From Pelomonas sp937871895 (GTDB lineage Bacteria; Pseudomonadota; Gammaproteobacteria; Burkholderiales; Burkholderiaceae_C), in NCBI RefSeq assembly GCF_046348265.1, contig NZ_JAXMEO010000005.1: 64,000 nucleotides of DNA, one strand, 5' to 3'. The notes below the pieces were generated by a model. That model ran no database searches and was not told where the DNA came from. It saw nothing but the letters and a program-made list of their open reading frames with translations. The translations under genes and the position numbers were made by a program. Positions 26,017-35,400 of this stretch are shown here, piece after piece. Position 1 is the stretch's first letter. Each line of letters starts with the position of its first letter.

Positions 26017-26802
26017 ATGACCCCTGAACAACAACGCGCCATCGACACCTTCCTCGCGGCCTATGCCCCCAAGCCCGAGTTCCCCGCCATCCTGCTGGCC
26101 GGGTCCCTGGCTCATGGCTTTGCCAAGCCGACTTCGGACGTGGACATCCTGTTGGTGGCGACGGAGGCGGAGTTCGAGCGCCGCGTGCTTGAGCGCAAGC
26201 TGACCTTCAGCCTCTGGGATGTGTGTGAGTACGAGGGCGGCTACATCGACTGCAAGGTGGTGTCGATCGCGTCGCTGCAGCAAGTGCGCGAGCGGGGCAG
26301 TGACCCGGCGCGCTATGCCTTCAAGGACGCGCGGATCCTGCACAGCCGGCTGCCGGAACTTGGAGCGTTGCTGGACGCGGTGGCGCAGTTCCCCGTGCAG
26401 GAGCAAGACGCGCGACGGCATCGCTTCCTGTGCCAGTTGCTGGCCTGGAAGTGGTACCTCAGCCAGGGCCTGGACAAGGCCAACCCCTACCTGATCACGC
26501 TGGCGGTGCAAAAGCTCGTGCTCTTTGCCTGCCGCGTGGTGCTGAACGAGAACGAGCTGCTCTACCCCTTCCACAAGTGGCTGCTTGAAGAAACCCGCCG
26601 CGCACCGCGCCAGCCCGAGGGCTTCATGGCCTTGCTGGACGCCTTGATGGCCGCGCCCACGATGGCGGCGGCGCAGGCGTTGTCTGACCGTGTGTTTGCC
26701 TTTGCCGGCCGGGCCGAGAAGGAGACCGACTGGCCGAACCAGTTCATGCGCGACAGCGAACTGAACTGGCTGGAGCATGAGGCGCCGGTGGACGACCTGT
26801 GA
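26017..26802 (+). CDS. Nucleotidyltransferase-domain protein downstream of the toxin
   Basis: The 261-residue protein has an N-terminal polymerase-beta-type nucleotidyltransferase motif: LLAGSLAHGFAKPTSDVDIL (Gly29-Ser30, Asp41, Asp43), with a likely third carboxylate at YIDCKVV. The C-terminal half is helical (FLCQLLAWKWYLSQG, LYPFHKWLLEETRR). This resembles aminoglycoside/antitoxin-type nucleotidyltransferases with a helical partner domain. It follows the toxin by 3 bp, so it is probably in the same transcript. The substrate is unknown: tRNA, protein or small molecule. Confidence 0.75.
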   Translation: MTPEQQRAIDTFLAAYAPKPEFPAILLAGSLAHGFAKPTSDVDILLVATEAEFERRVLERKLTFSLWDVCEYEGGYIDCKVVSIASLQQVRERGSDPARYAFKDARILHSRLPELGALLDAVAQFPVQEQDARRHRFLCQLLAWKWYLSQGLDKANPYLITLAVQKLVLFACRVVLNENELLYPFHKWLLEETRRAPRQPEGFMALLDALMAAPTMAAAQALSDRVFAFAGRAEKETDWPNQFMRDSELNWLEHEAPVDDL

Positions 26803-26810
26803 CAGAGTCG

Positions 26811-27611
26811 TCAGGGGCGCGGCGCGGGCCCCGGGCGTTGTTGCCATTCCTGCAGCGCCTCCTCGAGCAGGCGGCGATCAAGGCCTGACTTGCGGGCGGC
26901 GGCGAGGCGGGCGTCCACGGCTTCCAGCAAACTTACGCAGGGGCTGCGCCGCACAAAGCCGTGGTGGATGAAGCCTTCGTTGACGAGGCGAGGCAGGGGG
27001 CCGATGCGGTCTGCCAGGCCTTCACGCAGCAGCAGGGCGCGACCGGTGTAGAGGCCGGTCACGACAAAGTCAATGCGCTCGGCTAGCAGCTTTTGGAAGT
27101 TGGAGTGCAAGGTGATTGCGTCCTCCAGCTTGAGTGACTGCTCCGCGTAGCGATCAAAGGCTTCGCCAAAGCGATCGCCCGCAGTGCGGCCACCACGCTT
27201 GCCCACGAGGTCGGAATAGGTGTCGAACTTGAAGGCTTGCGTCTTGAGCGTGAAGAGCGCCATCGGGTTGGGGAAGGCCGGGCTGGGCGTGAAGGCCAGA
27301 TAGGCTTCCCGTTCGGGCGTGGGCTTGAGGCTGACGACGAGGTCGATCTGCCCGTACTCCGCCTGCTTGAGCACGCGCGGCCAAGGGCCGACGTTCCTGG
27401 CCTCCCAGGCCACGCCCAGTTCGTCAAGGATGCGGCCCGTCAAGGCGATGCTGGCTCCAGCGATGCGATCACCCTCGGCCCAGTGGTAGGGCGGATAGTC
27501 TGGGTTGGCCGAGATCACTACACGCTTGCACTGCGCATGGGCCAAGCCGATCGACAGGCAGCTCAGCGCCACCGCATGGGCCAGGCCAGCGACAAGGCGC
27601 TTGAGCGTCAT
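26811..27611 (-). CDS. Periplasmic solute-binding protein, SBP_bac_3-like
   Basis: The 266-residue product has a signal peptide (VALSCLSIGLAHAQ) followed by CKRVVISANPDYPPYHW, then ALTGRILDELGVAW and QIDLVVSLKPTPEREAYLAF. That is the pattern of amino-acid-type ABC binding proteins. No permease or ATPase is adjacent, so it is an orphan that could also serve as a sensor-like receptor. Ligand unknown. It runs convergently with the nucleotidyltransferase gene. Confidence 0.82.
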   Translation of the reverse strand: MTLKRLVAGLAHAVALSCLSIGLAHAQCKRVVISANPDYPPYHWAEGDRIAGASIALTGRILDELGVAWEARNVGPWPRVLKQAEYGQIDLVVSLKPTPEREAYLAFTPSPAFPNPMALFTLKTQAFKFDTYSDLVGKRGGRTAGDRFGEAFDRYAEQSLKLEDAITLHSNFQKLLAERIDFVVTGLYTGRALLLREGLADRIGPLPRLVNEGFIHHGFVRRSPCVSLLEAVDARLAAARKSGLDRRLLEEALQEWQQRPGPAPRP

Positions 27612-27764
27612 CGTGTTCTCCCGCAGCTACAACTTCAACTGAGCGTTTCGATTCTGGGTGGTGTCCGCGTCCGCCGGGTCACCTTGAACTTGGGGTGCCG
27701 CTCGATCAGCAGGCTATGTGTGAAATCTGACGCCTTTCAGCGCCCCGCGCCAGCGGTGGGATCA

Positions 27765-27784
27765 TTGGGGGCCATTTCCCCCAA
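27765..27784 (+). other. Hairpin abutting the ThuA-protein start codon
   Basis: TTGGGGG (27765-27771) pairs with CCCCCAA (27778-27784) around a 6-nt loop, ending four bases before the ATG at 27789. No Shine-Dalgarno is visible in this stretch, so the stem could affect initiation. Confidence 0.4.
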
Positions 27785-27788
27785 ATGC

Positions 27789-28577
27789 ATGGAGAGATCC
27801 CCGGTGGCACGCCTATTTCGCTACGTCCTTTTCTCCGTTTGCCTGAGCTGCTTCGCGTCGACGGCAATGGCCGAACAGTTCAAGGTGCTCGTCTTCAGCA
27901 AGACCGGCGGCTGGCATCACGAATCCATCCCGGCCGGGGTGGAGGCCATCCGCAAACTGGGGCAGATGCATGACTTCGGCGTGTTCTGGACCGAAGACGC
28001 GAACCGGGTGATGAATGACAAGGAGCTGCCCAAGTTCCAGGCGGTGGTCTTTCTGTCGACGACGGGCGACATCCTGAACGAGGAGCAGAAGGCCGCCTTC
28101 CAGCGCTACATCCGCGCCGGCGGCGGCTTTGTGGGCGTACACAGCGCCGATGACACCGAGAAGGGCTGGGCCTGGTACATGAAGCTGCTGGGCCGCATGT
28201 TCAAGGCGCACCCGGCCAACCAGACGGCGACCCTGGTCGTCAACGAGCGCAACTTCCCCGGCATGGATCGCTTCCCCAAGCGCTTCCTCTTCACCGAGGA
28301 GTGGCACGAGTTCGGGCCTGCGCTGAGCGACGGCCTCAAGGTGCTGCTGAGCGTGGATGAGCGAACCTACGACGCCTCGACCCACTGGGGTGGGGTCAAG
28401 GGCCAGGGCATGGGCGCCTCACACCCGATCAGTTGGTACCAGCACTTTGAAGGCGGCCGCAGTTTCTACACGGCCCTCGGGCATCTGCCCGGCACCTATG
28501 CGGACGACCGCTTCCTGCACCACCTGTTCGGCGGCATCTACTGGGCGGCGACGGGCAAGGGCTTCAGTGCGGACTGA
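27789..28577 (+). CDS. Exported ThuA-domain protein
   Basis: The 262-residue product has a signal peptide (LFRYVLFSVCLSCFASTAMA) and a ThuA/glutamine-amidotransferase-like fold: KVLVFSKTGGWHHESIPAGV, VVFLSTTGDILNEEQ, GGGFVGVHSADDTE and GRSFYTALGHLPGTY. ThuA-like domains occur in sugar-utilisation and polysaccharide-degrading proteins; the activity is undefined. The ATG at 27789 gives a proper signal peptide; the long upstream extension overlaps the divergent gene in a shadow frame. Confidence 0.85.
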   Translation: MERSPVARLFRYVLFSVCLSCFASTAMAEQFKVLVFSKTGGWHHESIPAGVEAIRKLGQMHDFGVFWTEDANRVMNDKELPKFQAVVFLSTTGDILNEEQKAAFQRYIRAGGGFVGVHSADDTEKGWAWYMKLLGRMFKAHPANQTATLVVNERNFPGMDRFPKRFLFTEEWHEFGPALSDGLKVLLSVDERTYDASTHWGGVKGQGMGASHPISWYQHFEGGRSFYTALGHLPGTYADDRFLHHLFGGIYWAATGKGFSAD

Positions 28578-28583
28578 GTTGGC

Positions 28584-28985
28584 TCAGGCCCGATCTGCCG
28601 GGTGATTGACCCCGTCTCGCGTCGGCACCTCGACCTCCAACTCGAAGGGGTTGACGCCGTCGAGGCAGCCCAGGTTGAAGCCGTACTGCGTCGGGTTGGA
28701 GCGGCGCTGGTGGTGCGTGAAGATGCCGCAGACGCCGCAGAAGTAGTGCTTGGCCGTGCGGGTGTTGAACTCGTAGACGCGCAGCTGTTGCTGGCCTTGC
28801 AGGATCTCGATGCCGTCGAGCGGAACGGAGGCCACGATGGCCCCTTTGCGGCGGCAGATCGAGCAGTCGCAGCGGCGCGGGTCGACGATGCCGTCGGGCA
28901 GGTGCAGGCGCAGCACCACGGCGCCGCAGTGGCAGCTGGCGCGGTGCCAGGTCTGGATGGCCGTGGGGCCGATCTGTTTGATCAT
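28584..28985 (-). CDS. GFA/CENP-V family zinc protein
   Basis: The 133-residue protein has the zinc-binding cysteine pattern of the GFA family: ASCHCGAVVLRL, RRCDCSICRRKGAI and YFCGVCGIFTHHQ. Relatives were named for glutathione-dependent formaldehyde activation, though many have unknown substrates. Its ATG overlaps the metallo-beta-lactamase TGA (ATGA at 28982-28985), so it is translated after that gene. Confidence 0.88.
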   Translation of the reverse strand: MIKQIGPTAIQTWHRASCHCGAVVLRLHLPDGIVDPRRCDCSICRRKGAIVASVPLDGIEILQGQQQLRVYEFNTRTAKHYFCGVCGIFTHHQRRSNPTQYGFNLGCLDGVNPFELEVEVPTRDGVNHPADRA

Positions 28986-29881
28986 GGTGCTTTGCTGGTG
29001 GCGGCGGCGCGCTGGGCCTCCAGCTGCTTGCGCATGTTCGCCTCGGCGCGGTCGGCGTAGGCGGTGCAGCTCAAGGGCTCGGGGTGCGGGTTCCCGGGCT
29101 TGTCGAACTGCCAGCCAGAGATGTCAGGGTGCGGCGTGATCAAGACGTCACAGGGCATCTCGCGGATGGCGGCCAGGCCGCGCTGGAACTCTTCGACGAT
29201 GCGCGGGTAGATGGCGCTTTGCAGCAGGCGGTAGCCGGGCAGGGTGAGGCTGTCCACCAGCGCCATGCGAGTGGCTTTACCGCCGCGGGTGTCGGTCCAG
29301 GTCCAGCTCATGCTGCCGGGGGTGTGGCCGGGCGTGAACCACACCTGCAGGCGCAAGCTGCCCAGTTGCACCACTTCGCGGTCCTGCAGCAGCCGCGTCG
29401 CGGTGACGGGCGGGAAGACGATGCTGTCGCCGTAGTGCAGGTCGTTGTAGCCACCGCGCGCCATCAGCACGGCAGACTCGGCATTGCTCACCACCACGGC
29501 GCCGGTGGCACGCTGCAGCGCGGCGGTACTGCCGACGTGGTCGGCATGCGCGTGGCTGTGCAGCAGCAGTTTCACGTCGCTAGGCGCCACGCCGATCTGC
29601 TTCAGGTGGTCGAGGATCACCGGCGCCGCCTGCGGCATGCCGCCGTCGATCAGCACCGCGCCGGCCTCGGTCTTGAAGAGCAGGGTGGTGATGCCCACCA
29701 TGCCCAGCTGCCAGACGTGGTCGCTGATCTGCGCCGGCGTGATGGGCGTGAGCCAGGCGGGCGGCACCTGCCAGCCTTGCAGCTGAGGCAGGGGCTCGGC
29801 GGCATGGGCACCAAGGCTGCATGAAGCGGCCAGCAGCAGCGCGAGGAGTGGGCGGAGGCGTGGGCGAGGGCGGTTCGGCAT
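28982..29881 (-). CDS. Subclass B3 metallo-beta-lactamase
   Basis: The 299-residue product has a signal peptide (PLLALLLAASCSLGAHA) and a complete B3 zinc site: HAHADH (His110, His112, Asp114, His115), His186 in TPGHTPGSMSW and His251 in LITPHPD. Two features separate B3 enzymes from other MBL-fold proteins: Ser211 in VDSLTLPGY (the BBL Ser221 position) and Cys244/Cys272 placed for the B3 disulfide. It should hydrolyse penicillins, cephalosporins and carbapenems in the periplasm. It appears chromosomal, with no mobile element or regulator beside it, so an intrinsic gene is likely. Confidence 0.9.
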   Translation of the reverse strand: MPNRPRPRLRPLLALLLAASCSLGAHAAEPLPQLQGWQVPPAWLTPITPAQISDHVWQLGMVGITTLLFKTEAGAVLIDGGMPQAAPVILDHLKQIGVAPSDVKLLLHSHAHADHVGSTAALQRATGAVVVSNAESAVLMARGGYNDLHYGDSIVFPPVTATRLLQDREVVQLGSLRLQVWFTPGHTPGSMSWTWTDTRGGKATRMALVDSLTLPGYRLLQSAIYPRIVEEFQRGLAAIREMPCDVLITPHPDISGWQFDKPGNPHPEPLSCTAYADRAEANMRKQLEAQRAAATSKAP

Positions 29882-29924
29882 GGTGGTCGTATTCTGGTCG
29901 CCTGGCCTTTACTTCGCCACGCCC

Positions 29925-30212
29925 ATGTGCCGCAACATCAAGACCCTCTTCAACTTTGCGCCGCCCGCCACCGAGCTGGAGGTGCGCGATGCCTCGCTGC
30001 AGTTCGTGCGCAAGCTCAGTGGCTTTGCCGTGCCGTCCAAGGCCAACGAGGCGGCTTTCAATGCAGCGGTGGAGGAGATCGCGGCCGTCACGCGGCGGCT
30101 GATGGCTGAGCTGGTGACGCAAGCGCCGCCGCGTGACCGTGAGGTCGAGGCCGCCAAGGCCAAGGCACGCTCGGCGCTGCGCCTCCCGGTGGCGCGTGAG
30201 GATGGGCGATAG
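29925..30212 (+). CDS. DUF2277 family protein
   Basis: The 95-residue protein starts MCRNIKTLFNFAPPATELEV and continues FVRKLSGFAVPSKANEAAF, the defining N-terminus of DUF2277. The ATG at 29925 fits that start exactly. It is cytoplasmic, helical and small; function unknown. It is divergent from the beta-lactamase. Confidence 0.9.
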   Translation: MCRNIKTLFNFAPPATELEVRDASLQFVRKLSGFAVPSKANEAAFNAAVEEIAAVTRRLMAELVTQAPPRDREVEAAKAKARSALRLPVAREDGR

Positions 30213-30263
30213 ATGGACGATAGACGCGCGATAGTTCGGCCCGTGTCCACCTCTGCTTGCTCA

Positions 30264-30902
30264 ATGCAAATCCAAGCTTTCCGACCCGCGCGTCTTGCGC
30301 ACCCGTTTGTCGTCGCGGTGCTCGCGGCCTGCCAGGCCACCGGCCCCGTGCCCCAGCCGTCCGACGTCCGGCAGCTGCCCGGCCTCTACGACAGCAAGGT
30401 CGACAAGAACCTGAGCTTCAACGCCCTCAAGGCCCAGGCCGACGCGGGCGACAAGCATGCACAGAACCAGGTCGGCGCCACCTACGGCGCCGAGCAGCCC
30501 GACAAGGCCTTGCCCTACTACCGCCTCGCGGCCGCACAGGGCCTCGCGGTGGCGCAGTGCAACCTCGGCTACATGCACCTGACCGGGCAAGCAACGCCGC
30601 GTGACCTGCCCCAGGCCGTGCACTGGCTCGGACTCTGTGCGCAGCAAGGTCACTTCATGGGCCAGTTCGCGCTGGGGCAGCTCTACCTGAACGGCATGGG
30701 CCTACCCAAAGACGCGCGGCGGGCCGAGCAGTGGTGGTTGCTGTCGGCCGCTCAAGGCCACCTCGACTCGCAGCGCGCGCTGCGCCTGCTCTACCGACAA
30801 GGCGCCGAAGGCTTTGCGCCGGACCCCAAGCAGGTCGCGCTGTGGACCCAGCGCATCGACGCGGGTGTGATGTCCGGCAAGCCCTGGAAAGAACTGCGCT
30901 GA
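30264..30902 (+). CDS. Sel1-repeat lipoprotein
   Basis: The 212-residue product has a short basic N-terminus and a lipobox (VAVLAACQ), followed by Sel1-like TPR repeats: AVAQCNLGYMHLTGQATPRD, GQFALGQLYLNGMGLPKD and DSQRALRLLYRQGAEG. Such proteins are protein-interaction scaffolds in the envelope. The start is placed at the ATG at 30264 to match the signal peptide; an in-frame ATG at 30213 adds a non-signal extension. It ends immediately before the convergent EamA gene. Confidence 0.83.
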   Translation: MQIQAFRPARLAHPFVVAVLAACQATGPVPQPSDVRQLPGLYDSKVDKNLSFNALKAQADAGDKHAQNQVGATYGAEQPDKALPYYRLAAAQGLAVAQCNLGYMHLTGQATPRDLPQAVHWLGLCAQQGHFMGQFALGQLYLNGMGLPKDARRAEQWWLLSAAQGHLDSQRALRLLYRQGAEGFAPDPKQVALWTQRIDAGVMSGKPWKELR

Positions 30903-31817
30903 TCAGCGCCTGAGCTTGGCAAGCCAGGCCACCCCCGCCAGCACCAGCACCGTGCCCACGCCGATCCAGGCGTTCCAGGGTTCGCCGAGGATGAAGACGC
31001 CCATGACCAGCGTGCTCATCGGGCCCACCATGCCAATCTGGCTGGTCATCGGCGCGCCGATGCGCGCGATGGCCAGCATCACCATCAGCACCGGCGCAAA
31101 GGTGCAGGCGGTGGCATTGAGCAGCGAGAGCCAGATCACCGGCTCGGGCACCAGCGCCTCAGCGGCAGGCCGCAGCACAAAGAACTGCCCGATGCACAGC
31201 ACACAAGCCACCGTCGTCGCCAAGCCCGTCAGGCGCAGTGCGCCCAGGCGCTGCACCACGCTGCCCGACAGCGTCAGGTAGACGGCGTAGCTGATGGCAC
31301 TGCCAAAGACCAGCAGACTGCCGAGCACCGTGCCCCGGCCCTCGAAGTGCAGCTCGTGCCCGAACACGGCGAGCATGCCCGCGTAGCTCAGTAGCAGCGC
31401 CACAACCTGCCGCCCGCTGATGCGCTGGCCCTGACGCAGAACGGCAATGAGCAGCACCATGGTTGGGTTGAGGTAGAGGATCAGCCGCTCCAGGCTGGCC
31501 GAGATGTACTGCAGCCCGGCGAAGTCGAGGTAACTCGACAAGTAGTAGCCGGTGAAGCCAAGCACCCCGATGTCGCGCCAGTCCCGCGCCGTGAGCTTGG
31601 GTTGGCCTCGCCCCGCCCACCAGGACAGCAGCAAAAACATCGGCAGCGCCAGCAGCATGCGCCACATCAGCAGCGCGACGGCATCTACGCCATGCCGGTA
31701 GGCCAGCTTGATGATGATGGCTTTGCCGGAGAAGGCGATGGCGCCGAAGAGAGCGAGCGCGAGGCCGGCCCAGGTTAGGTTGGGGGTGTTGCGCGTGGCG
31801 TGATGGTCTGCGGCCAT
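30903..31817 (-). CDS. EamA/DMT-family transporter
   Basis: The 304-residue protein has ten membrane helices in two EamA repeats, starting WAGLALALFGAIAFSGKAII and containing LRLTGLATTVACVLCIGQFF and STLVMGVFILGEPWNAW. It is a drug/metabolite-type permease of the inner membrane; the substrate is unknown. A large inverted-repeat element occupies the region upstream of its start. Confidence 0.88.
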   Translation of the reverse strand: MAADHHATRNTPNLTWAGLALALFGAIAFSGKAIIIKLAYRHGVDAVALLMWRMLLALPMFLLLSWWAGRGQPKLTARDWRDIGVLGFTGYYLSSYLDFAGLQYISASLERLILYLNPTMVLLIAVLRQGQRISGRQVVALLLSYAGMLAVFGHELHFEGRGTVLGSLLVFGSAISYAVYLTLSGSVVQRLGALRLTGLATTVACVLCIGQFFVLRPAAEALVPEPVIWLSLLNATACTFAPVLMVMLAIARIGAPMTSQIGMVGPMSTLVMGVFILGEPWNAWIGVGTVLVLAGVAWLAKLRR

Positions 31818-32442
31818 GTCGGGGATCGTGCCAGCGTGGAAGCGGGGGAGGCTTCTGGGGTGGGAGAGCGAGTGTTGCGTTCGCGCGGGGCAGGGCGATG
31901 CGCTTGCCGCTGCGGTGTTTGAGTGGCGAGGCCCATGCCGGGAGTCCGCCCCGGCGGGCGGGTAACTTTCTTCTGCGGCGCCAGAAGAAAGTCACCAAAG
32001 AAGAGGCGCTTAACGCAATCCGCATCCCGCACTGCCCTTCGCTCGCGGTGCTCGGGCTGAGGCATTCCGAGAAGCGAGCCGCTGCGCTCTCGCGTCCGGC
32101 CTGTCACAAGAGACAAAGCGCGGACTTCTCGGCCGCTTAAGTCGCGGCTGAACGCCGACGACGGAGAGAACAGCCGAGCAGCCGCGTCGCCCGAGCGACG
32201 CTGCATTTGGGTGGTGAGCCCGGCGTTCAGCCGCGCGTCGAACGTGGGGCTGGTGCGATGAGGCGGGGCCGTGACAAGTCCGACGCGAGAGCGCAGCGGA
32301 TCGCTTCTCTCGCGCTTCAAGGCATCAAACGCATGTCGAGCTCTGAAGTGGAAGAAGCGCCTCTCTTTTGGTGACTTTTCTCTGGCAAGACAGAGAAAAG
32401 TTACCCCGCCGCCGGGCGGGACTCCCGGCATGGGCCTCGCCA
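31818..32442. other. 625-bp gene-free region holding the large inverted repeat
   Basis: No convincing gene lies here; the apparent frames are Arg/Ser-rich shadows. Most of it (from 31922) is the mosaic inverted repeat described separately. 31818-31921 contains only the EamA gene's upstream region, where I see no clear promoter. Confidence 0.6.
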
Positions 32443-32444
32443 CT
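31922..32444. repeat. Large mosaic inverted repeat with covarying hairpins
   Basis: The two ends are inverted copies: AGTGGCGAGGCCCATGCC at 31922-31939 is perfectly repeated in reverse at 32427-32444. Three conserved blocks (about 88, 39 and 17 nt) recur in the same order in both arms, separated by unrelated spacers. Each outer block contains its own perfect 11-bp hairpin: ACTTTCTTCTG/CAGAAGAAAGT (31965-31992) and ACTTTTCTCTG/CAGAGAAAAGT (32374-32401). The differences between the two are compensated on both sides of the stem. A central hairpin (GCGTCGC/GCGACGC) lies at 32184-32201. The right end touches the IOR stop codon. Related hairpin repeats occur in other Burkholderiales genomes. Confidence 0.8.
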
Positions 32445-35400
32445 AATCCGTCTTCAGCAATGCATCCCAATGCGCCCGCACCGCCACCTCATTCCGCGCC
32501 TTCACATGCCCAAACCCTCGCAGGTTCTCCACACACCGAGCGAGTTCAATGGCCGCAGGCAGCGTCTCGACAGTCAGCCCACCCAGCCGCGACACGATGC
32601 CGTCGCGATAGCGCCCAATCCACGCCCGCTCCATGCGCCGCTCCACCGTGTAGCCGAACGGATCGAACGCCGTGCCGCGCAAACCCTTCAAGTACGACAG
32701 CCCGCGCAGCACCGGCCGCAGCCACGGCCCAAACGCGCGCTTGACCAAGTCGCCCTTCTCGTTGTGTCGCGACAGGAGCGGTGGCGCGAGGTGGTGGACG
32801 AGCTTGAAGTCGCCCTCGAACTCGGCCGCGATGCGGGCGGTGAAGGCCGGGTCGCTGTGCAATCTGGCGACCTCGTACTCGTCCTTGTAGGCCATCAGGC
32901 GGTAGAGCTGCTGGGCCACGGCCTCGGTGAGGCGGGTGGAGCCGAGTGGCGCTTCGGCCGCACGCACGCGTTCGACGAAGCTGCGGTAGTCAGCCGCGTA
33001 GGCAGTGTTTTGATAGGCCGTGAGCAGCTCGACCCGTCGGGTGATGAGCTGATCAAGCGAGGGGCGCTGGATGACCTCGATGACCTGCTGCGTCACAAAC
33101 AGCGCCTCGACGCTGGCGAGGTCGTGCGCGCAGCGGCGGCCCCACTCGAAGGCGGCGCGGTTGCGCTCCACCTGCACGCCGTTGAGCTCGATGGCGCGCA
33201 GGATCGCCTCACGCGACAGCGGCACGCGGCCCAGTTGCCAGGCCACGCCGAGCATCAGCGGGTTGGTGTAGATCGAGTCGCCGAGCAACTGCACGGCCAC
33301 GCGCTCGGCGTCAAAGGCCAGCAGCTGGTCGGCGCCGACGGCCTGGCGCAGCGCTTGCTCGCAGGCCTGGGCGGGGAAGCGCCAGTCGGGCTGGTGGACG
33401 AAGGCCGCCGTGGGCGTGCCGTGGGTGTTGAGGGCCACGTGGGTGCGGCCCTCGCGCAGCACGGCGAGCGTGGCCTTGTTGGCCGCCACGATGGCGTCGC
33501 AGGCGATGACGAGGTCAGCCTCGGCGGTGCCCACCTTGGTGGCGTAGAGGTGATCCGCGTCGTCGGCGATCTGGATGTGGCTCCAGGTGGCGCCGCCCTT
33601 TTGCGCAAGGCCCGCTGCGTCCTGCGTGATGACGCCCTTGCCCTCCAGGTGCGCAGCCATACCGAGCAGCTGGCCGATGGTGATGACACCCGTGCCGCCC
33701 ACGCCGGCCACGACGATGCCCCAGGCCTGCGGCGCGGCGGGCACTTGTGGCTCGGGCACCGGCGGCAGGGCCGGCTCGGCGACTGCGCACGGCGCTGGCT
33801 TCTTCGGCTGCCCGCCCTCGACGGTGACGAAGCTCGGGCAGAAGCCCTCCAGGCACGAGTAGTCCTTGTTGCAAGTGCTTTGGTTGATGCGGCGCTTGCG
33901 GCCGAGCTCGGTCTCCAGCGGCTCGACGGACAGGCAGTTGGACTGCACGCTGCAGTCGCCGCAGCCCTCGCACACCGCTTCGTTGATGACGACGCGGCGG
34001 GCCGGGTCGGAGAGCTTGCCGCGCTTGCGGCGACGGCGCTTCTCGGTGGCGCAGGTCTGGTCGTAGAGCAGCACCGTGGTGCCGGGGATCTCGCGGAACT
34101 CGCGCTGCAGTGCGTCCATCTCGCGGCGGTGGTGGACGGTGACGCCGGGCAGCAAGGCCTGGCCCTCGTACTTCTCGGGCTCGTCGGTCACCACGCAGAA
34201 GCGCCGCGCGCCTTCGGCCAGCACGCTTTGCATGATCTGCAGCACGCTGTGACCCTCAGGTCTCTCGCCCACTTGCTGCCCGCCGGTCATCGCGACCGCG
34301 TCGTTGTAGAGGATCTTGTAGGTGATGTTGACGCCCGCCGCGATGCTCTGGCGGATGGCGAGCAGGCCGCTGTGGAAGTAGGTGCCGTCGCCGAGGTTGG
34401 CGAACACATGCGTCTCGGTCGTGAAGGGCGCCTGCCCCACCCAGGGCACGCCTTCGCCGCCCATCTGGGTGAAGGTGGCGGTGCGGCGCCCCGGCATCCA
34501 ATTCACCATGTAGTGGCAGCCGATGCCGGCCATGGCGCGCGAGCCCTCGGGGACCTTGGTGGAGGTGTTGTGCGGGCAACCGCTGCAGAACCAGGGCGTG
34601 CGCTCGGCGCTGCCGGCGGTGGTCAGCTCGTGGGCGAGGGCGCGCTCCTTGGCCTCGATCAGCGCCACCCGGGCATCGAGCCGCACGGCGATGTCGGCAT
34701 CCACCCCGAGGCGCTTGAGCCGCTTGGCAATGGCACGGGCAATGAGTGCGGGCGTGAGGTCGGCCTGCGGTCGCAACAGCCAGTGTTCGCTCGGGTTGGG
34801 CACGCTCCACTCGCCGCCGTCGGCGTCGCCGGCGTCGAACTTGCCCAGCACATTGGGCCGCACGTCGGGCCGCCAGTTGTAGAGCTCTTCCTTGACCTGG
34901 TACTCGATGATCTGGCGCTTCTCCTCGACGACCAGGATCTCCTGCAGCCCCTGCGCAAAGGCGCGCGTGGTCTGCGCCTCCAGCGGCCACACGACATTGA
35001 CCTTGTGCAGGCGCAGACCGATGCGGCGGCAGGTGGCGTCGTCGAGCCCGAGGTCGTGCAGGGCCTGCCGGGTGTCGTTGTAGGCCTTGCCGCTGGCGAT
35101 GATGCCGAAGCGGTCGTGGGCAGACTCGATGACGTTGTGGTTGAGCCGGTTGGCGCGCACATAGGCCATCGCGGCGTACCACTTGAAGTTCATCATCCGC
35201 GCTTCCTGCTCCAGCGGCGGGTCGGGCCAGCGGATGTGCAGGCCACCGGGCGGCATCTCGAAGTCCTCGGGCCACACGATGCTGACGCGGTCGGGGTCGA
35301 TGCTGATGGAACTGGACGACTCGACGATCTCCTGGATGGTCTTCATGCCCGCCCAGAGCCCCGAGAAGCGGCTCAGCGCGAAGGCGTGCAGGCCCATGTC

